Below, piece after piece: positions 35,598 through 43,875 of a stretch of 64,000 nt of DNA (position 1 is the stretch's first letter; the number at the start of each line of letters is the position of its first letter). The DNA is taken from NCBI RefSeq assembly GCF_014649495.1, contig NZ_BMTD01000012.1, positions 124,001-188,000 of the forward strand. The letters are read 5' to 3'. This DNA comes from Streptomyces filipinensis. Its GTDB lineage: Bacteria > Actinomycetota > Actinomycetes > Streptomycetales > Streptomycetaceae. Below the pieces are notes generated by a model. It ran no database searches, was not told where the DNA came from, and saw only the letters and a program-made list of their open reading frames with translations. The position numbers and the translations under genes are program-made.

Positions 35598-36452
35598 CTA
35601 CAGGCCGAGCACGCGGGAAATGGTCCGCAGCACCCCGTCCTCGTTGTTGGACGGCGCGAGGTGGCGGGCCCGGCGGACCACCTCGGGGTGGGCGTTGGCC
35701 ATGGCGAACGACCACTCGGCGGCGTCCAGCATCCCCAGGTCGTTGAGGTAGTCGCCGAAGACCATCGTCTGCGCGGGCGTGACGCCGAGGGCCCGCTGCA
35801 GGCCGCGCAGCGCGGTGCCCTTGTCGGCGGTGCGGTTCATGACGTCCACCCAGTGCTCGCCGGAGACCACGACCCGGTGGGTGGCGGCGAACTCGGCCAG
35901 GGCCGGAGCCGTGGACTGCTCCGCGGCCCCGAAGTCGAACAGCGCGACCTTGATCACCTCGTCGCCGACGGCGGTGACGTCCTCCACGATCCGGTGCTCG
36001 ACGTAGTACTTGCGCACCTCCGCCAGGAACGCCTCGTCGGTCCGCTCGACGTACGCCGCCCGCTTGCCGCACACCACGGCGCCCACGTCCACGCCCTCCG
36101 CGACCAGCCGCCGTACCGTGCGGGCCACCCCGGCGGCGACGGACCCGTCCAGCGTGTCGGAGCTCAGCTCCACGCCGTCGCGGACCACGTACGTGCCGTT
36201 CTCGGCGATGAACACCATGCCTTCGGCGACGTCCGCGAACTGCCTCGCCAGCGTGGCGTACTGGCGGCCGCTCGCCGGGCTGAACAGGACGCCCCGCCGG
36301 CGCAGTTCGGCGAGCATCGGCCACAGGCCCTCGGGGATCCGCTGGGCGTCGTCCAGCAGGGTGCCGTCCATGTCGGTGACGATCAGCCGGATGTCGGTGG
36401 GGCCCGCGGGCAGGCCGGGGACGTCCAGGAGGGGTGCGGGCGTGGCGGGCAT
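35598..36452 (-). CDS. Cof-type HAD-IIB phosphatase
   Basis: 284 residues. Motif I VTDMDGTLLDDAQRIP, motif II FSPASGRQY, motif III Lys in DKGTALRGLQRALG, and motif IV FGDYLNDLGMLDAAEWSFAMANAHPEV. This is the Cof/YidA arrangement with a large type-IIB cap, which dephosphorylates sugar phosphates or related cofactors. The ATG at 36452 was chosen (GGAAGCAGGAC upstream). Its substrate is unknown. Divergent from a methyltransferase. Confidence 0.93.
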   Translation of the reverse strand: MPATPAPLLDVPGLPAGPTDIRLIVTDMDGTLLDDAQRIPEGLWPMLAELRRRGVLFSPASGRQYATLARQFADVAEGMVFIAENGTYVVRDGVELSSDTLDGSVAAGVARTVRRLVAEGVDVGAVVCGKRAAYVERTDEAFLAEVRKYYVEHRIVEDVTAVGDEVIKVALFDFGAAEQSTAPALAEFAATHRVVVSGEHWVDVMNRTADKGTALRGLQRALGVTPAQTMVFGDYLNDLGMLDAAEWSFAMANAHPEVVRRARHLAPSNNEDGVLRTISRVLGL

Positions 36453-36629
36453 GTCCTGCTTCCGGTCGGCGACGGAGGTACCGGTCCAGTGTGGCTCATG
36501 CGCCCGGGCACCCCTCGGCCGCCCCGGACCGACCGCCCCCGACCGCCCGTGGTGCGCGTTTCCCGGGACAGCGCGATCACCGGGCGGCACAATGACGGCG
36601 GAGCACCGCAACGTCAGAAGGGCGGCGAC

Positions 36630-37442
36630 GTGACCGAGGGCGACTCCCCGACGGCCGGACCGGCGAGGCTGAACACCTCCGTGGCGCACAACGCGCGGGT
36701 GTGGAACTACTGGATCGGAGGCAAGGACAACTACGAGGTCGACCAGCGGGTCGGCGAGCATGTCGCCGGTATGTTCCCAGTGATCCGGGAGGTGGCCCGC
36801 GCGGACCGGGAGTTCCTGGCCAGGGCGGTGCGGTTCCTCGCGGCCGAGCGCGGCACACGGCAGTTCCTGGACGTGGGCACCGGGCTGCCGAGCGAGGACA
36901 ACACCCACGAGATCGCGCAGCGGATCGCCCCCGAGTCACGGATCGTGTACGTCGACAACGACCCGATCGTGCTCGTGCACGCCCGCTCGCTGCTCACCAG
37001 CTCTCCGCAGGGCGTCACGGACTACGTCGACGCCGACGTCCGCGACCCGGACGGCATCCTGCAGCGCGCCGGCGAGACCCTGGACCTGTCCCGGCCGGTC
37101 GGGCTGATGATGCTCGGCATCCTGAACTTCGTGCTGGACACCGGGGAGGCCCGCGCCATCGTGCGCCGGCTCATGGCGGCGCTGGCGCCCGGCAGCCACC
37201 TGGTCCTCACCCACCCGACCTACGACGGTGACGTGGGCGGCGAGGGCAACGTGGCCGCGATGGAGTTCTGGAACGCCAACGCCACCCCGCCGATCACCGC
37301 CCGCAGCCGCGCGGAGATCGCCGGTTTCCTGGACGGCCTGGAGCTGGTCGAGCCGGGTCTGGTGCCCTGCTCGCAGTGGCGCGCCGAGTCGGCGTCCGCC
37401 GCCGCGGTGCCGCAGTACGGCGCGGTGGCCGTGAAACCCTGA
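36630..37442 (+). CDS. SAM-dependent methyltransferase (DUF574 / PF04672 type)
   Basis: 270 residues. The opening NTSVAHNARVWNYWIGGKDNYEVDQ is the conserved start of this actinobacterial family ('ARxxDYxLGGKDNF'). FLDVGTGLPSEDNTHEIAQ is the SAM loop, followed by VDNDPIVLVHARSLL. The family is abundant in Streptomyces and its substrates are unknown. GTG at 36630 with AGAAGGG upstream. It precedes the glutamine synthetase-like gene by 53 bp and could be co-transcribed. Confidence 0.92.
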   Translation: MTEGDSPTAGPARLNTSVAHNARVWNYWIGGKDNYEVDQRVGEHVAGMFPVIREVARADREFLARAVRFLAAERGTRQFLDVGTGLPSEDNTHEIAQRIAPESRIVYVDNDPIVLVHARSLLTSSPQGVTDYVDADVRDPDGILQRAGETLDLSRPVGLMMLGILNFVLDTGEARAIVRRLMAALAPGSHLVLTHPTYDGDVGGEGNVAAMEFWNANATPPITARSRAEIAGFLDGLELVEPGLVPCSQWRAESASAAAVPQYGAVAVKP

Positions 37443-37495
37443 CGCCGGCACCGGGCCTCCGCCCCGCCGCCGCGGACGCGAGCCGAGGAGGACGT

Positions 37496-38899
37496 ATGAC
37501 CACCCTTGCCGACCCCGTGCCCGGCGGACGCCCGGAGGATCTGCGCCGGGTCGCCGGACTCACGGCGCGCCTCACCGCGCAGGACGTGCGCGGGATCGTG
37601 CTGGCCTATGTGGACACCGCGGGCGTCTGCCGGGTCAAGACGATCCCGACGGCGCGGCTGGAGGCGGCGGTGTCCTGGGGTGTCGGCATGTCGCCGGTGT
37701 TCGACACCTTCCTGGCCGGCGACTCGATCGTCAGCACCGACGTCCTCGGCTCCCCGGACGGCGACCTGCGGCTCTACCCGGACCTGGACCAGCTGGTGGC
37801 GCTGGCCGGGCAGCCCGGCTGGGCGTGGGCGCCGGTGGACCGGATCACCCAGGAGGGCGAGCCGCACCCCGGCTGTGCCCGGACCTTTCTGCGGCGGACC
37901 GTCGCGGAGGCCGCCGCACGGCACGGCCTGGTGTTCCGGGCGGCGATCGAGGTGGAGTGGGCGGTCGGGCTGGGCTCGGCGCCGGCCGGGGAGTTCGTGC
38001 CGGCGGTGTCCGGTCCGGCGTACGGCGGGATCCGGCAGGTGGAGCTGAGCGACTACACCGCCGATCTGCTCGCCGCGTTCGCCAAGCAGGGCGTGGACGT
38101 CGACCAGCTCCATCCCGAGTACGCGGCCGGGCAGTTCGAGGTCTCGGTGGGCGCGCTGGACCCGGTGGCCGCCGCCGACCGGAGCGTGCTGGTACGGCAG
38201 ACGATCCGGGCGGTCGCCCAGCGCCACGGCCTCAGGGTCTCGTTCTCGCCCGCGGTGTCCGCCGAGGGCGTCGGCAACGGCGGCCATCTGCATCTGTCCT
38301 GCTGGCGCGACGGGGTGAACCTGCACGCGGGCGGGCGGCGCCGGTACGGGATGACGCCCGAGGCGGAGTCCTTCGCGGCCGGGATCCTGGCCCGGCTGCC
38401 CGCGCTGACGGCGGTCACCGCGCCCAGCCCGGCCAGCTATCTGCGGCTGAAGCCGTCCCGGTGGGCCGGGGTGTTCACCGCCTGGGGCCGGGAGACCCGC
38501 GAGGCGGCGCTGCGGATGATCACCGGCACGGCGGGCCGCCGGGCGCAGGACGCCAACCTGGAGGTGAAACCGGTCGACCTGGCCGCCAACCCCTATCTCG
38601 CCCTCGGCTGCGTCATCGCCGCCGGTCTCGACGGACTCGCCGCCTCCCGCGCCCTGCCGGAGGAGATCACCGGCGACCCGGCCCGGTACGGCGTGGACGA
38701 GGCGGCGGCCCTCGGCGTACGGCGGCTGCCGCAGTCGCTGCCGCAGGCCGTCGAGGCGTTCCGGCCCGACCAGGTGCTGCGGGCCGCGCTGGGCCCGGTC
38801 CTCGCGGACGCGGTGACCGCCGTGCGGCTCGGTGAGGCGGCGGCCGTCCGGGACCTGGACGACGCGCGGGTGGCGGCGGCCTACCGCTGGGTGTACTGA
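37496..38899 (+). CDS. glutamine synthetase-like enzyme (gamma-glutamyl-amide ligase)
   Basis: 467 residues. N-terminal beta-grasp (VRGIVLAYVDTAGVCRVKTIP), catalytic domain with EVEWAVGLG and VSAEGVGNGGHLHLSCW (metal and ATP binding), and SRWAGVFTAWGRETREAALR in place of the NRxxxIRIP loop of true GlnA. That variant is typical of the FluG/PuuA-like group, which joins glutamate to amines. GAGGAGGAC precedes the ATG. The next gene, 2 bp downstream, is an amidohydrolase. In fungal FluG these two domains are one protein, so this is a split version. Substrate unknown. Confidence 0.92.
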   Translation: MTTLADPVPGGRPEDLRRVAGLTARLTAQDVRGIVLAYVDTAGVCRVKTIPTARLEAAVSWGVGMSPVFDTFLAGDSIVSTDVLGSPDGDLRLYPDLDQLVALAGQPGWAWAPVDRITQEGEPHPGCARTFLRRTVAEAAARHGLVFRAAIEVEWAVGLGSAPAGEFVPAVSGPAYGGIRQVELSDYTADLLAAFAKQGVDVDQLHPEYAAGQFEVSVGALDPVAAADRSVLVRQTIRAVAQRHGLRVSFSPAVSAEGVGNGGHLHLSCWRDGVNLHAGGRRRYGMTPEAESFAAGILARLPALTAVTAPSPASYLRLKPSRWAGVFTAWGRETREAALRMITGTAGRRAQDANLEVKPVDLAANPYLALGCVIAAGLDGLAASRALPEEITGDPARYGVDEAAALGVRRLPQSLPQAVEAFRPDQVLRAALGPVLADAVTAVRLGEAAAVRDLDDARVAAAYRWVY

Positions 38900-38901
38900 C
38901 C

Positions 38902-40083
38902 ATGGCCACGCCGGGGACGGTCCACGAGGCCCTCGCCGAGCTGGAGTTGGTGGACCACCACTGCCACGGCGCGGTGGCGGCCGATCTCGCGGCCGGGGAG
39001 TTCGCCTCGCTCCTGACCGAGGGCGAGGCCCGGCCCGGTGTCTCACCGTTCGACAGCCCCGTCGGCCTGGCCGTGCGCCGCCACTGCGCACCCCTGCTGG
39101 ACCTCCCCCGGCACGCTCCGCCGGCCGACTATCTGGACCGGCGCACGGCCCTGGGCTGGCGGGAGGTCAACCGCCGCTTCCTGCGCGCCGCGCGGGCCGG
39201 GGTGTTCCTCGTGGACACCGGCTACGCCCCGCACCCGCTCACCTCGCCCGCCGAGCTGGCCGAGGCCGCCGGCGCCACCGCCCACGAGGTCGTACGGCTG
39301 GAGCCGGTGGCGGAGGCGGTGGCCGCGCGGGGCGTCGAGCCGGACGCGTACGCGGCCGCCTTCCGTACGGCCGCCGAGGAGGCGGTGCGCCGGCCGGACG
39401 TGGTGGCGGTGAAGTCGGTGGCCGCCTACCGCACCGGCTTCGCCCTGGACCCGGCCCGGCCGACGGACGCCGAGGTGACCGGCGCCGCCCGGCGCTGGCT
39501 CGCGGGCGGCGGCCGGCTCGCCGACCCGGTCCTGGTGCGGCACCTGCTGTGGACCGCCGTCGATCTCGGCCTGCCCCTGCAGCTGCACACCGGCTTCGGG
39601 GACGCCGATCTGCGGCTGCACCACGCCGATCCGGCCCTGCTGACCGACTGGCTGCGCCTGGTCTCCGGTACGGTCCCGGTCCTGCTGCTGCACTGCTGGC
39701 CGTACCACCGTCAAGCCGCCTACCTGGCCGCGGTGTTCGAACGGGTGTACCTGGATGTGGGCCTCGCCCTGCACCACACGGGCCCGGCCCGCTGCCGGGC
39801 CGTGCTGGAGGAGGCGCTGGAGATCACCCCCTTCCGCAAGCTGCTGTACAGCTCCGACGCCTACGGAGTGGCCGAATTCCACCACCTCGGCGCCCTGTGC
39901 TTCCGTCAGGGACTCGCCGATCTGCTCCAAGCCCGCGTCGACGCGGACGAGGTGAGCCTGCCCGACGCCCTGCGGATCGCGGCCTGGACGGGGCGCGACA
40001 ACGCCCGGCGCCTGTACGGACCGCCCGTGTCCGGCGACGCTCCGGCCCGTGACCCCGGCACCCGCCCCACCCGGAAAGTATGA
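38902..40083 (+). CDS. amidohydrolase family protein, FluG N-domain-like
   Basis: 393 residues. TIM-barrel hydrolase: VDHHCHGAV (first metal pair), VVAVKSVAAYRTG (bridging Lys region), LQLHTGFGDADLRL (His), LLHCWPYHRQAAYLA (His) and LLYSSDAYGVAEFHHLGA (Asp). These match the amidohydrolase domain found fused to glutamine synthetase-like domains in FluG. It starts 2 bp after that gene, so translation is coupled. It probably hydrolyses a gamma-glutamyl or related amide, the reverse or follow-up of the ligase step (inference). Confidence 0.9.
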   Translation: MATPGTVHEALAELELVDHHCHGAVAADLAAGEFASLLTEGEARPGVSPFDSPVGLAVRRHCAPLLDLPRHAPPADYLDRRTALGWREVNRRFLRAARAGVFLVDTGYAPHPLTSPAELAEAAGATAHEVVRLEPVAEAVAARGVEPDAYAAAFRTAAEEAVRRPDVVAVKSVAAYRTGFALDPARPTDAEVTGAARRWLAGGGRLADPVLVRHLLWTAVDLGLPLQLHTGFGDADLRLHHADPALLTDWLRLVSGTVPVLLLHCWPYHRQAAYLAAVFERVYLDVGLALHHTGPARCRAVLEEALEITPFRKLLYSSDAYGVAEFHHLGALCFRQGLADLLQARVDADEVSLPDALRIAAWTGRDNARRLYGPPVSGDAPARDPGTRPTRKV

Positions 40084-40090
40084 TCAAGCA

Positions 40091-40627
40091 ATGTCTGACA
40101 TGACTGAGACGACGCCCGGCTGGCTGACCACCGACGAGCTGGAAATGGCCAGGGCCCGGATGCCGATCCTGTACGTCGAGGCCGTACCCGTGCGCGTGGA
40201 CGACAGCGGCGAAGTCACCAGCATCGGACTGCTGCTGCGGATGGGCCCCGAGGGGACGGTCACCCGGACGCTGGTCTCCGGCCGCGTCCTGCACCACGAG
40301 CGGGTCCGCGACGCCCTGCTGCGTCACCTGGAGAAGGACCTCGGCCCGGTGGCGCTGCCCCGCGTCCCGGCGTCGCTGCAGCCGTTCACCGTCGCGGAGT
40401 ACTTCCCGACGGCGGGCATCACGCCCTACCACGATCCGCGTCAGCACGCGGTGTCCCTCGCCTACGTCGTCCCGGTCACCGGTGACTGCCGCCCCCGCCA
40501 GGACGCGCTGGACCTCGTCTGGTTCAGCCCGCAGGAGGCCGCGTCGGCGGCCCTGCAGAGCGAGATGCCGGGAGGACACGGTGTCCTGCTGAAGCAGGCA
40601 CTCGCCCACGTGGGCCTGACGTACTGA
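40091..40627 (+). CDS. DUF4916 / NUDIX-like hydrolase
   Basis: 178 residues. WLTTDELEMARARMPILYVEAVPVRVD, GRVLHHERVRDALLRHLEKDLG and AVSLAYVVPVTGDCRPRQDALDLVWFSPQEA follow the layout of DUF4916, a NUDIX-like fold. The classical NUDIX box GxxxxxExxxxxxREUxEExGU is only partly recognisable, so catalysis is uncertain. ATG at 40091; a second ATG nine bases later is possible and no strong ribosome site is seen. It lies 7 bp after the amidohydrolase gene. A strong terminator follows, so this is the last gene of the unit. Confidence 0.8.
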   Translation: MSDMTETTPGWLTTDELEMARARMPILYVEAVPVRVDDSGEVTSIGLLLRMGPEGTVTRTLVSGRVLHHERVRDALLRHLEKDLGPVALPRVPASLQPFTVAEYFPTAGITPYHDPRQHAVSLAYVVPVTGDCRPRQDALDLVWFSPQEAASAALQSEMPGGHGVLLKQALAHVGLTY

Positions 40628-40631
40628 CGCC

Positions 40632-40675
40632 GGCGGCTACCCGACCGGCCTGTCTATCAGGCCGGTCGGGCCGCC
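40632..40675 (+). terminator. strong terminator after the NUDIX-like gene
   Basis: CCCGACCGGCCTG (40640-40652), loop TCTAT and CAGGCCGGTCGGG (40658-40670) form a 13-bp perfect stem. It is extended by GGCGG (40632-40636) with CCGCC (40671-40675) across a 3-nt bulge. Confidence 0.85.
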
Positions 40676-40810
40676 GACCAGGGCTTTCGGGCACGCGTTC
40701 AGGTTGCTGTCAGGTTCGCGGTCACCCGTGGCAACAGCTGCACCAGAAGCCCCAAAACAATGGCAAAGGGGACTGGGGAAAGGGCAGTTGGACGTGCCAG
40801 GGTGCGGGCC

Positions 40811-41608
40811 ATGAGCACAGAGCACGTCCTGGACGACCGGCCTCGGGGCCACGCCCGCGCGCGCATACGCGAGAGCGCGACGAAGGTGCCGGAGGTCACC
40901 GTCTACTTCTGGATCATCAAGGTCCTCACCACCGGCATGGGTGAGACCGCCTCCGACTTCCTGGCCCATCTGCTGGGTCCGATCCCGGCCGTCGGCCTCG
41001 GCGGTCTCGCCTTCGCGGCGTCACTGGTCCTCCAGTTCGCGGTCCGCCGGTACGTGGCCTGGATCTACTGGACGGCGATCGTCATGGTCAGCGTGTTCGG
41101 CACGATGGCCGCGGACGTGCTCCATGTGGGCCTGGGCGTCCCGTACCTGCTGTCCACCCCGCTGTTCCTCGTCGCCCTGGCCGCCGTCTTCGCGCTCTGG
41201 TACGCGACCGAGCGCACCCTGTCCATCCACTCCATCCGCACCCGGCGCCGCGAGGTCTTCTACTGGGCGGCCGTCCTCGCCACGTTCGCGCTGGGCACGG
41301 CGGCGGGCGACCTCAGCGCGACGATCGGCCTGGGCTACGCCGGCTCGGTCGTCCTGTTCGCCGTGGCGATCTGCGTCCCGGCGCTCGCCCACCGCTCGGG
41401 GCTGCTGGGCGCGGTGGCCGCGTTCTGGACGGCGTACGTCCTCACACGCCCGCTCGGCGCGTCCCTCGCCGACTGGATGGCCGTGTCGACCGGCCGCGGC
41501 GGCCTGGGCTGGGGGCTGGGCCCGGTCACCCTGTCCTGGACGGTGGCGATCGTGGGCTTCGTGACGTACCTGGCGGTGTCGCGCCGGGACACCGAGCGCA
41601 CACGGTGA
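40811..41608 (+). CDS. COG4705-like integral membrane protein
   Basis: 265 residues. It begins with a charged 25-residue N-terminus, then VPEVTVYFWIIKVLTTGMGETASDFLAHLLG, the conserved first helix of the COG4705 group. About seven membrane helices in all, with a repeat of the GTAAGDLSATIG type later (ATFALGTAAGDLSATIGLG). Transport or manganese handling has been suggested for relatives, but nothing here proves it. ATG at 40811. It is a single gene: a terminator lies upstream and a long hairpin downstream. Confidence 0.85.
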   Translation: MSTEHVLDDRPRGHARARIRESATKVPEVTVYFWIIKVLTTGMGETASDFLAHLLGPIPAVGLGGLAFAASLVLQFAVRRYVAWIYWTAIVMVSVFGTMAADVLHVGLGVPYLLSTPLFLVALAAVFALWYATERTLSIHSIRTRRREVFYWAAVLATFALGTAAGDLSATIGLGYAGSVVLFAVAICVPALAHRSGLLGAVAAFWTAYVLTRPLGASLADWMAVSTGRGGLGWGLGPVTLSWTVAIVGFVTYLAVSRRDTERTR

Positions 41609-41616
41609 CACCGGCC

Positions 41617-41666
41617 GGCCGCCGGGGTGGCGCGTGACCCCCGCTCACCACCACCAGCCGGCGGCC
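41617..41666. terminator. long-loop hairpin between convergent genes
   Basis: GGCCGCCGG (41617-41625) pairs perfectly with CCGGCGGCC (41658-41666). It separates the membrane protein gene from the end of the APC permease and may act on both strands. Confidence 0.45.
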
Positions 41667-41721
41667 CCGCCCGTTCGCCGGCTCGGTCGGCCTCGTGCTG
41701 CCGGCGTGTCTCCAGGGTCAC

Positions 41722-41904
41722 TCAGAGCAGCCGGAATCGCAGTCGGCAGATCACCGCGTCCGTTTCCCGCCGCACGGCGTGCGCGACGACCGCGCCCCGC
41801 TGGTTCTGCAGGAGGCGCTGCCACAGGCGCTCCGGCTCGGTCTCCGGGATCAGTACGGTGACCCGTGTGCCGGGCTCGGCGGCGGCCACCTCACGGACGT
41901 ACGC
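41722..41904 (-). pseudogene. out-of-frame C-terminal remnant of the APC permease
   Basis: In the frame shifted from the permease gene, codons from 41904 to the TGA at 41722 encode 60 residues: AYVREVAAAEPGTRVTVLIP, then ERLWQRLLQNQRGAVVAHAV and VICRLRFRLL. This is the normal cytoplasmic end of such permeases (an LLxNQRG-type segment is conserved). The annotated gene stops at 41891, after VELVRLACTRRVRP. The expected linking segment is missing, so a small deletion of non-multiple-of-three length has probably occurred near 41905-41925. Confidence 0.8.
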
Positions 41905-43540
41905 GCCGCGTGCACGCCAGCCGCACCAGCTCCACCCCCGGGTCCCACTCCGCCCAGGCCCGCTCCAGTGCGTGCAGGTGAGCCCTGTCCTCGGGGTCGG
42001 GGTAGCACACGGTCACCGCGCGGACCTCGTCACCCAGCGAGGAAGCCGCGGTCAGGGCCTCGGAGGTGAGCCGGGACAGGGAGGACACGGGCACGACGAC
42101 GAGCGAGCGGTCGCGGTGCGGGGCCTCGGGGATGCGGCCCAGGCCGAGCCGCTCGCCGATGCGGTCGTAGGCGCGGCGCACGGTCTCGAAGGCGGTCACG
42201 AGCAGGGGCAGCGCGATCACGATCAGCCAGGCGCCGTCGGTGAACTTGCTCGCGGTGACGACGACCGTCGCGACCCCGGTGAGCAGCGCGCCGAAGCCGT
42301 TGAGCAGCGCCTTCCCCCGCCAGCCCCGCCCGCGCTCCAGGCGCCAGTGCCGGACCATGCCCACCTGGGCGATCGTGAAGCCGACGAACACCCCGATCGC
42401 GAACAGCGGCACCAGGGTGTTGGTGTCCCCGCCGGAGAGGACCAGCAGCGCGGCCGAGACCAGCGCGAGGGCCAGCACACCGTGCCGGTGGACCTGGCGG
42501 TCGGCCTTCAGCGCGAACACGTGCGGCGCGTAGTTGTCCCGGGCGAGCAGCTTCAGCAGCACCGGCAGCCCGCCGAAGGAGGTGTTCGCGGACAGCGCCA
42601 GCAGGAGCGTCGTCGCGAACTGGATGACGTAGAAGGCCCAGTTGTGGCCGAGCGAGGCGTCCGCGAGCTGGGCGAGGACCGTGACGCCCGCCACCGGCTG
42701 CAGATGGAAGCGGCCGATCAGCACCGACAGCCCGATCAGCATCAGCCCGAGCACCGCGCCGAGGGCGGCCTCCGCACGCTGGGCCCGCCGCACGCGCGGC
42801 ACCCGGAAGGACGGGACCGCGTTCGCGATGGCCTCCACGCCGGTCAGCGCGGAGCATCCGGAGGCGAAGGCCTTCAGCACGAGCAGCGCACCCACGGTGG
42901 AGGCGTTGTCCGCGACGACCGAGGCATGGCCGGCCGCCGTGACCGTGCTCACCGGCGCCGACCGGAAGAGCCCCACGACGACGAGTGCGAACACGGCTCC
43001 GACGAAGACGACCGTCGGCACGATGAACGCCTTCGCGGACTCCACGATCCCGCGCAGGTTGACGCCGGTGATCAGCGCGAGGACCACCAGGCACAGCCAC
43101 AGCCGGTCGCCGTAGAGGGAGGGGAAGGCCGAGGTCAGGGCGGCCACGCCCGCGGTCACCGCGACCGCGACGTTGAGCACGTAGTCCAGCACCAGCGAGG
43201 CCGCGGCCACCAGGCTCGTGCGCGCCCCCAGATGGGTCCTGGCCACGGCGTAGGAGCCGCCGCCGTCCGGGAAGGCCGCGATCACCTGCCGGTAGGAGGC
43301 CACCAGCACCGCCAGGAGGGCGGCGATGGCCAGCGTCACCGGCAGTGTGAAGCCGAGGCCGTGGGCTCCCGCGCCGGCGAGCACCAGGACGATCGACTCG
43401 GGGCCGTACGCCACCGACGCCATCGCGTCCAGCGACAGCGCGGCCAGGCCCGTCACGGCGGTCAGGCGATGCCGTTCGCCGGTGTCGGGCGGTTCTTCTC
43501 CGGCGGGGGCCGCGCCGGGCTCGGCGGTCAGGACGGACAT
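41891..43540 (-). CDS. APC superfamily amino acid/cation permease, C-terminally truncated by frameshift
   Basis: 549 residues as it stands. About twelve membrane segments; ALSLDAMASVAYGPESIVLVLA and FPDGGGSYAVARTHLGARTSLVAAASLVLDYVLNVAVAVTAGV are the helix 1 and helix 3 motifs of the KimA/APC-type group. After the membrane part, a soluble universal-stress-like domain begins (SLVVVPVSSLSRLTSEAL, VRAVTVCYPDPEDRAHL). It ends prematurely, and the rest lies in another frame (41722-41904). The transport core is intact, so the protein may still function. ATG at 43540 with AAGGAG. Substrate unknown; KimA relatives carry potassium. Confidence 0.88.
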   Translation of the reverse strand: MSVLTAEPGAAPAGEEPPDTGERHRLTAVTGLAALSLDAMASVAYGPESIVLVLAGAGAHGLGFTLPVTLAIAALLAVLVASYRQVIAAFPDGGGSYAVARTHLGARTSLVAAASLVLDYVLNVAVAVTAGVAALTSAFPSLYGDRLWLCLVVLALITGVNLRGIVESAKAFIVPTVVFVGAVFALVVVGLFRSAPVSTVTAAGHASVVADNASTVGALLVLKAFASGCSALTGVEAIANAVPSFRVPRVRRAQRAEAALGAVLGLMLIGLSVLIGRFHLQPVAGVTVLAQLADASLGHNWAFYVIQFATTLLLALSANTSFGGLPVLLKLLARDNYAPHVFALKADRQVHRHGVLALALVSAALLVLSGGDTNTLVPLFAIGVFVGFTIAQVGMVRHWRLERGRGWRGKALLNGFGALLTGVATVVVTASKFTDGAWLIVIALPLLVTAFETVRRAYDRIGERLGLGRIPEAPHRDRSLVVVPVSSLSRLTSEALTAASSLGDEVRAVTVCYPDPEDRAHLHALERAWAEWDPGVELVRLACTRRVRP

Positions 43541-43875
43541 CAGTACGTGCTCCTTGGGCAAAGCCGCGCAGGGGACTGTGTTCTGCTTCTGCGCGGTGCA
43601 CTCAGGCTGTGACCATTTCCGCCCCCACCCGTCCGTTCCATGCGGCATCTTCGCACTGATCAGGCCGATTTTGACGGGACTTTGACAAGTGATGCGCTCG
43701 CCGTACGTCAGAACCGCATCCATCAGAACCGCATCACGATGTCCTGCGTGGGCCCCGTGCTCGTCACGCACCTTCTGTGCGGTGCTCGGGCGGCTGGGCA
43801 CCCGCCGTCCGCTCGATGAAGGGCAGCGAGACGACCATGGTCAGGCCGCCTGCGGGGAGCCGTCGCCGTGTCCTC
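43541..43875. other. 335-bp intergenic region: permease leader and repeats
   Basis: Carries the leader of the APC permease, with a hairpin at 43564-43596 (CCGCGCAG with CTGCGCGG, 17-nt loop) just before the gene. A 15-bp-period tandem repeat of TCAGAACCGCATC lies at 43708-43720 and 43723-43735. An AT-richer patch at 43655-43690 may hold the minus-strand promoter. I could not fit it to a known potassium-linked riboswitch consensus by eye. Confidence 0.5.
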
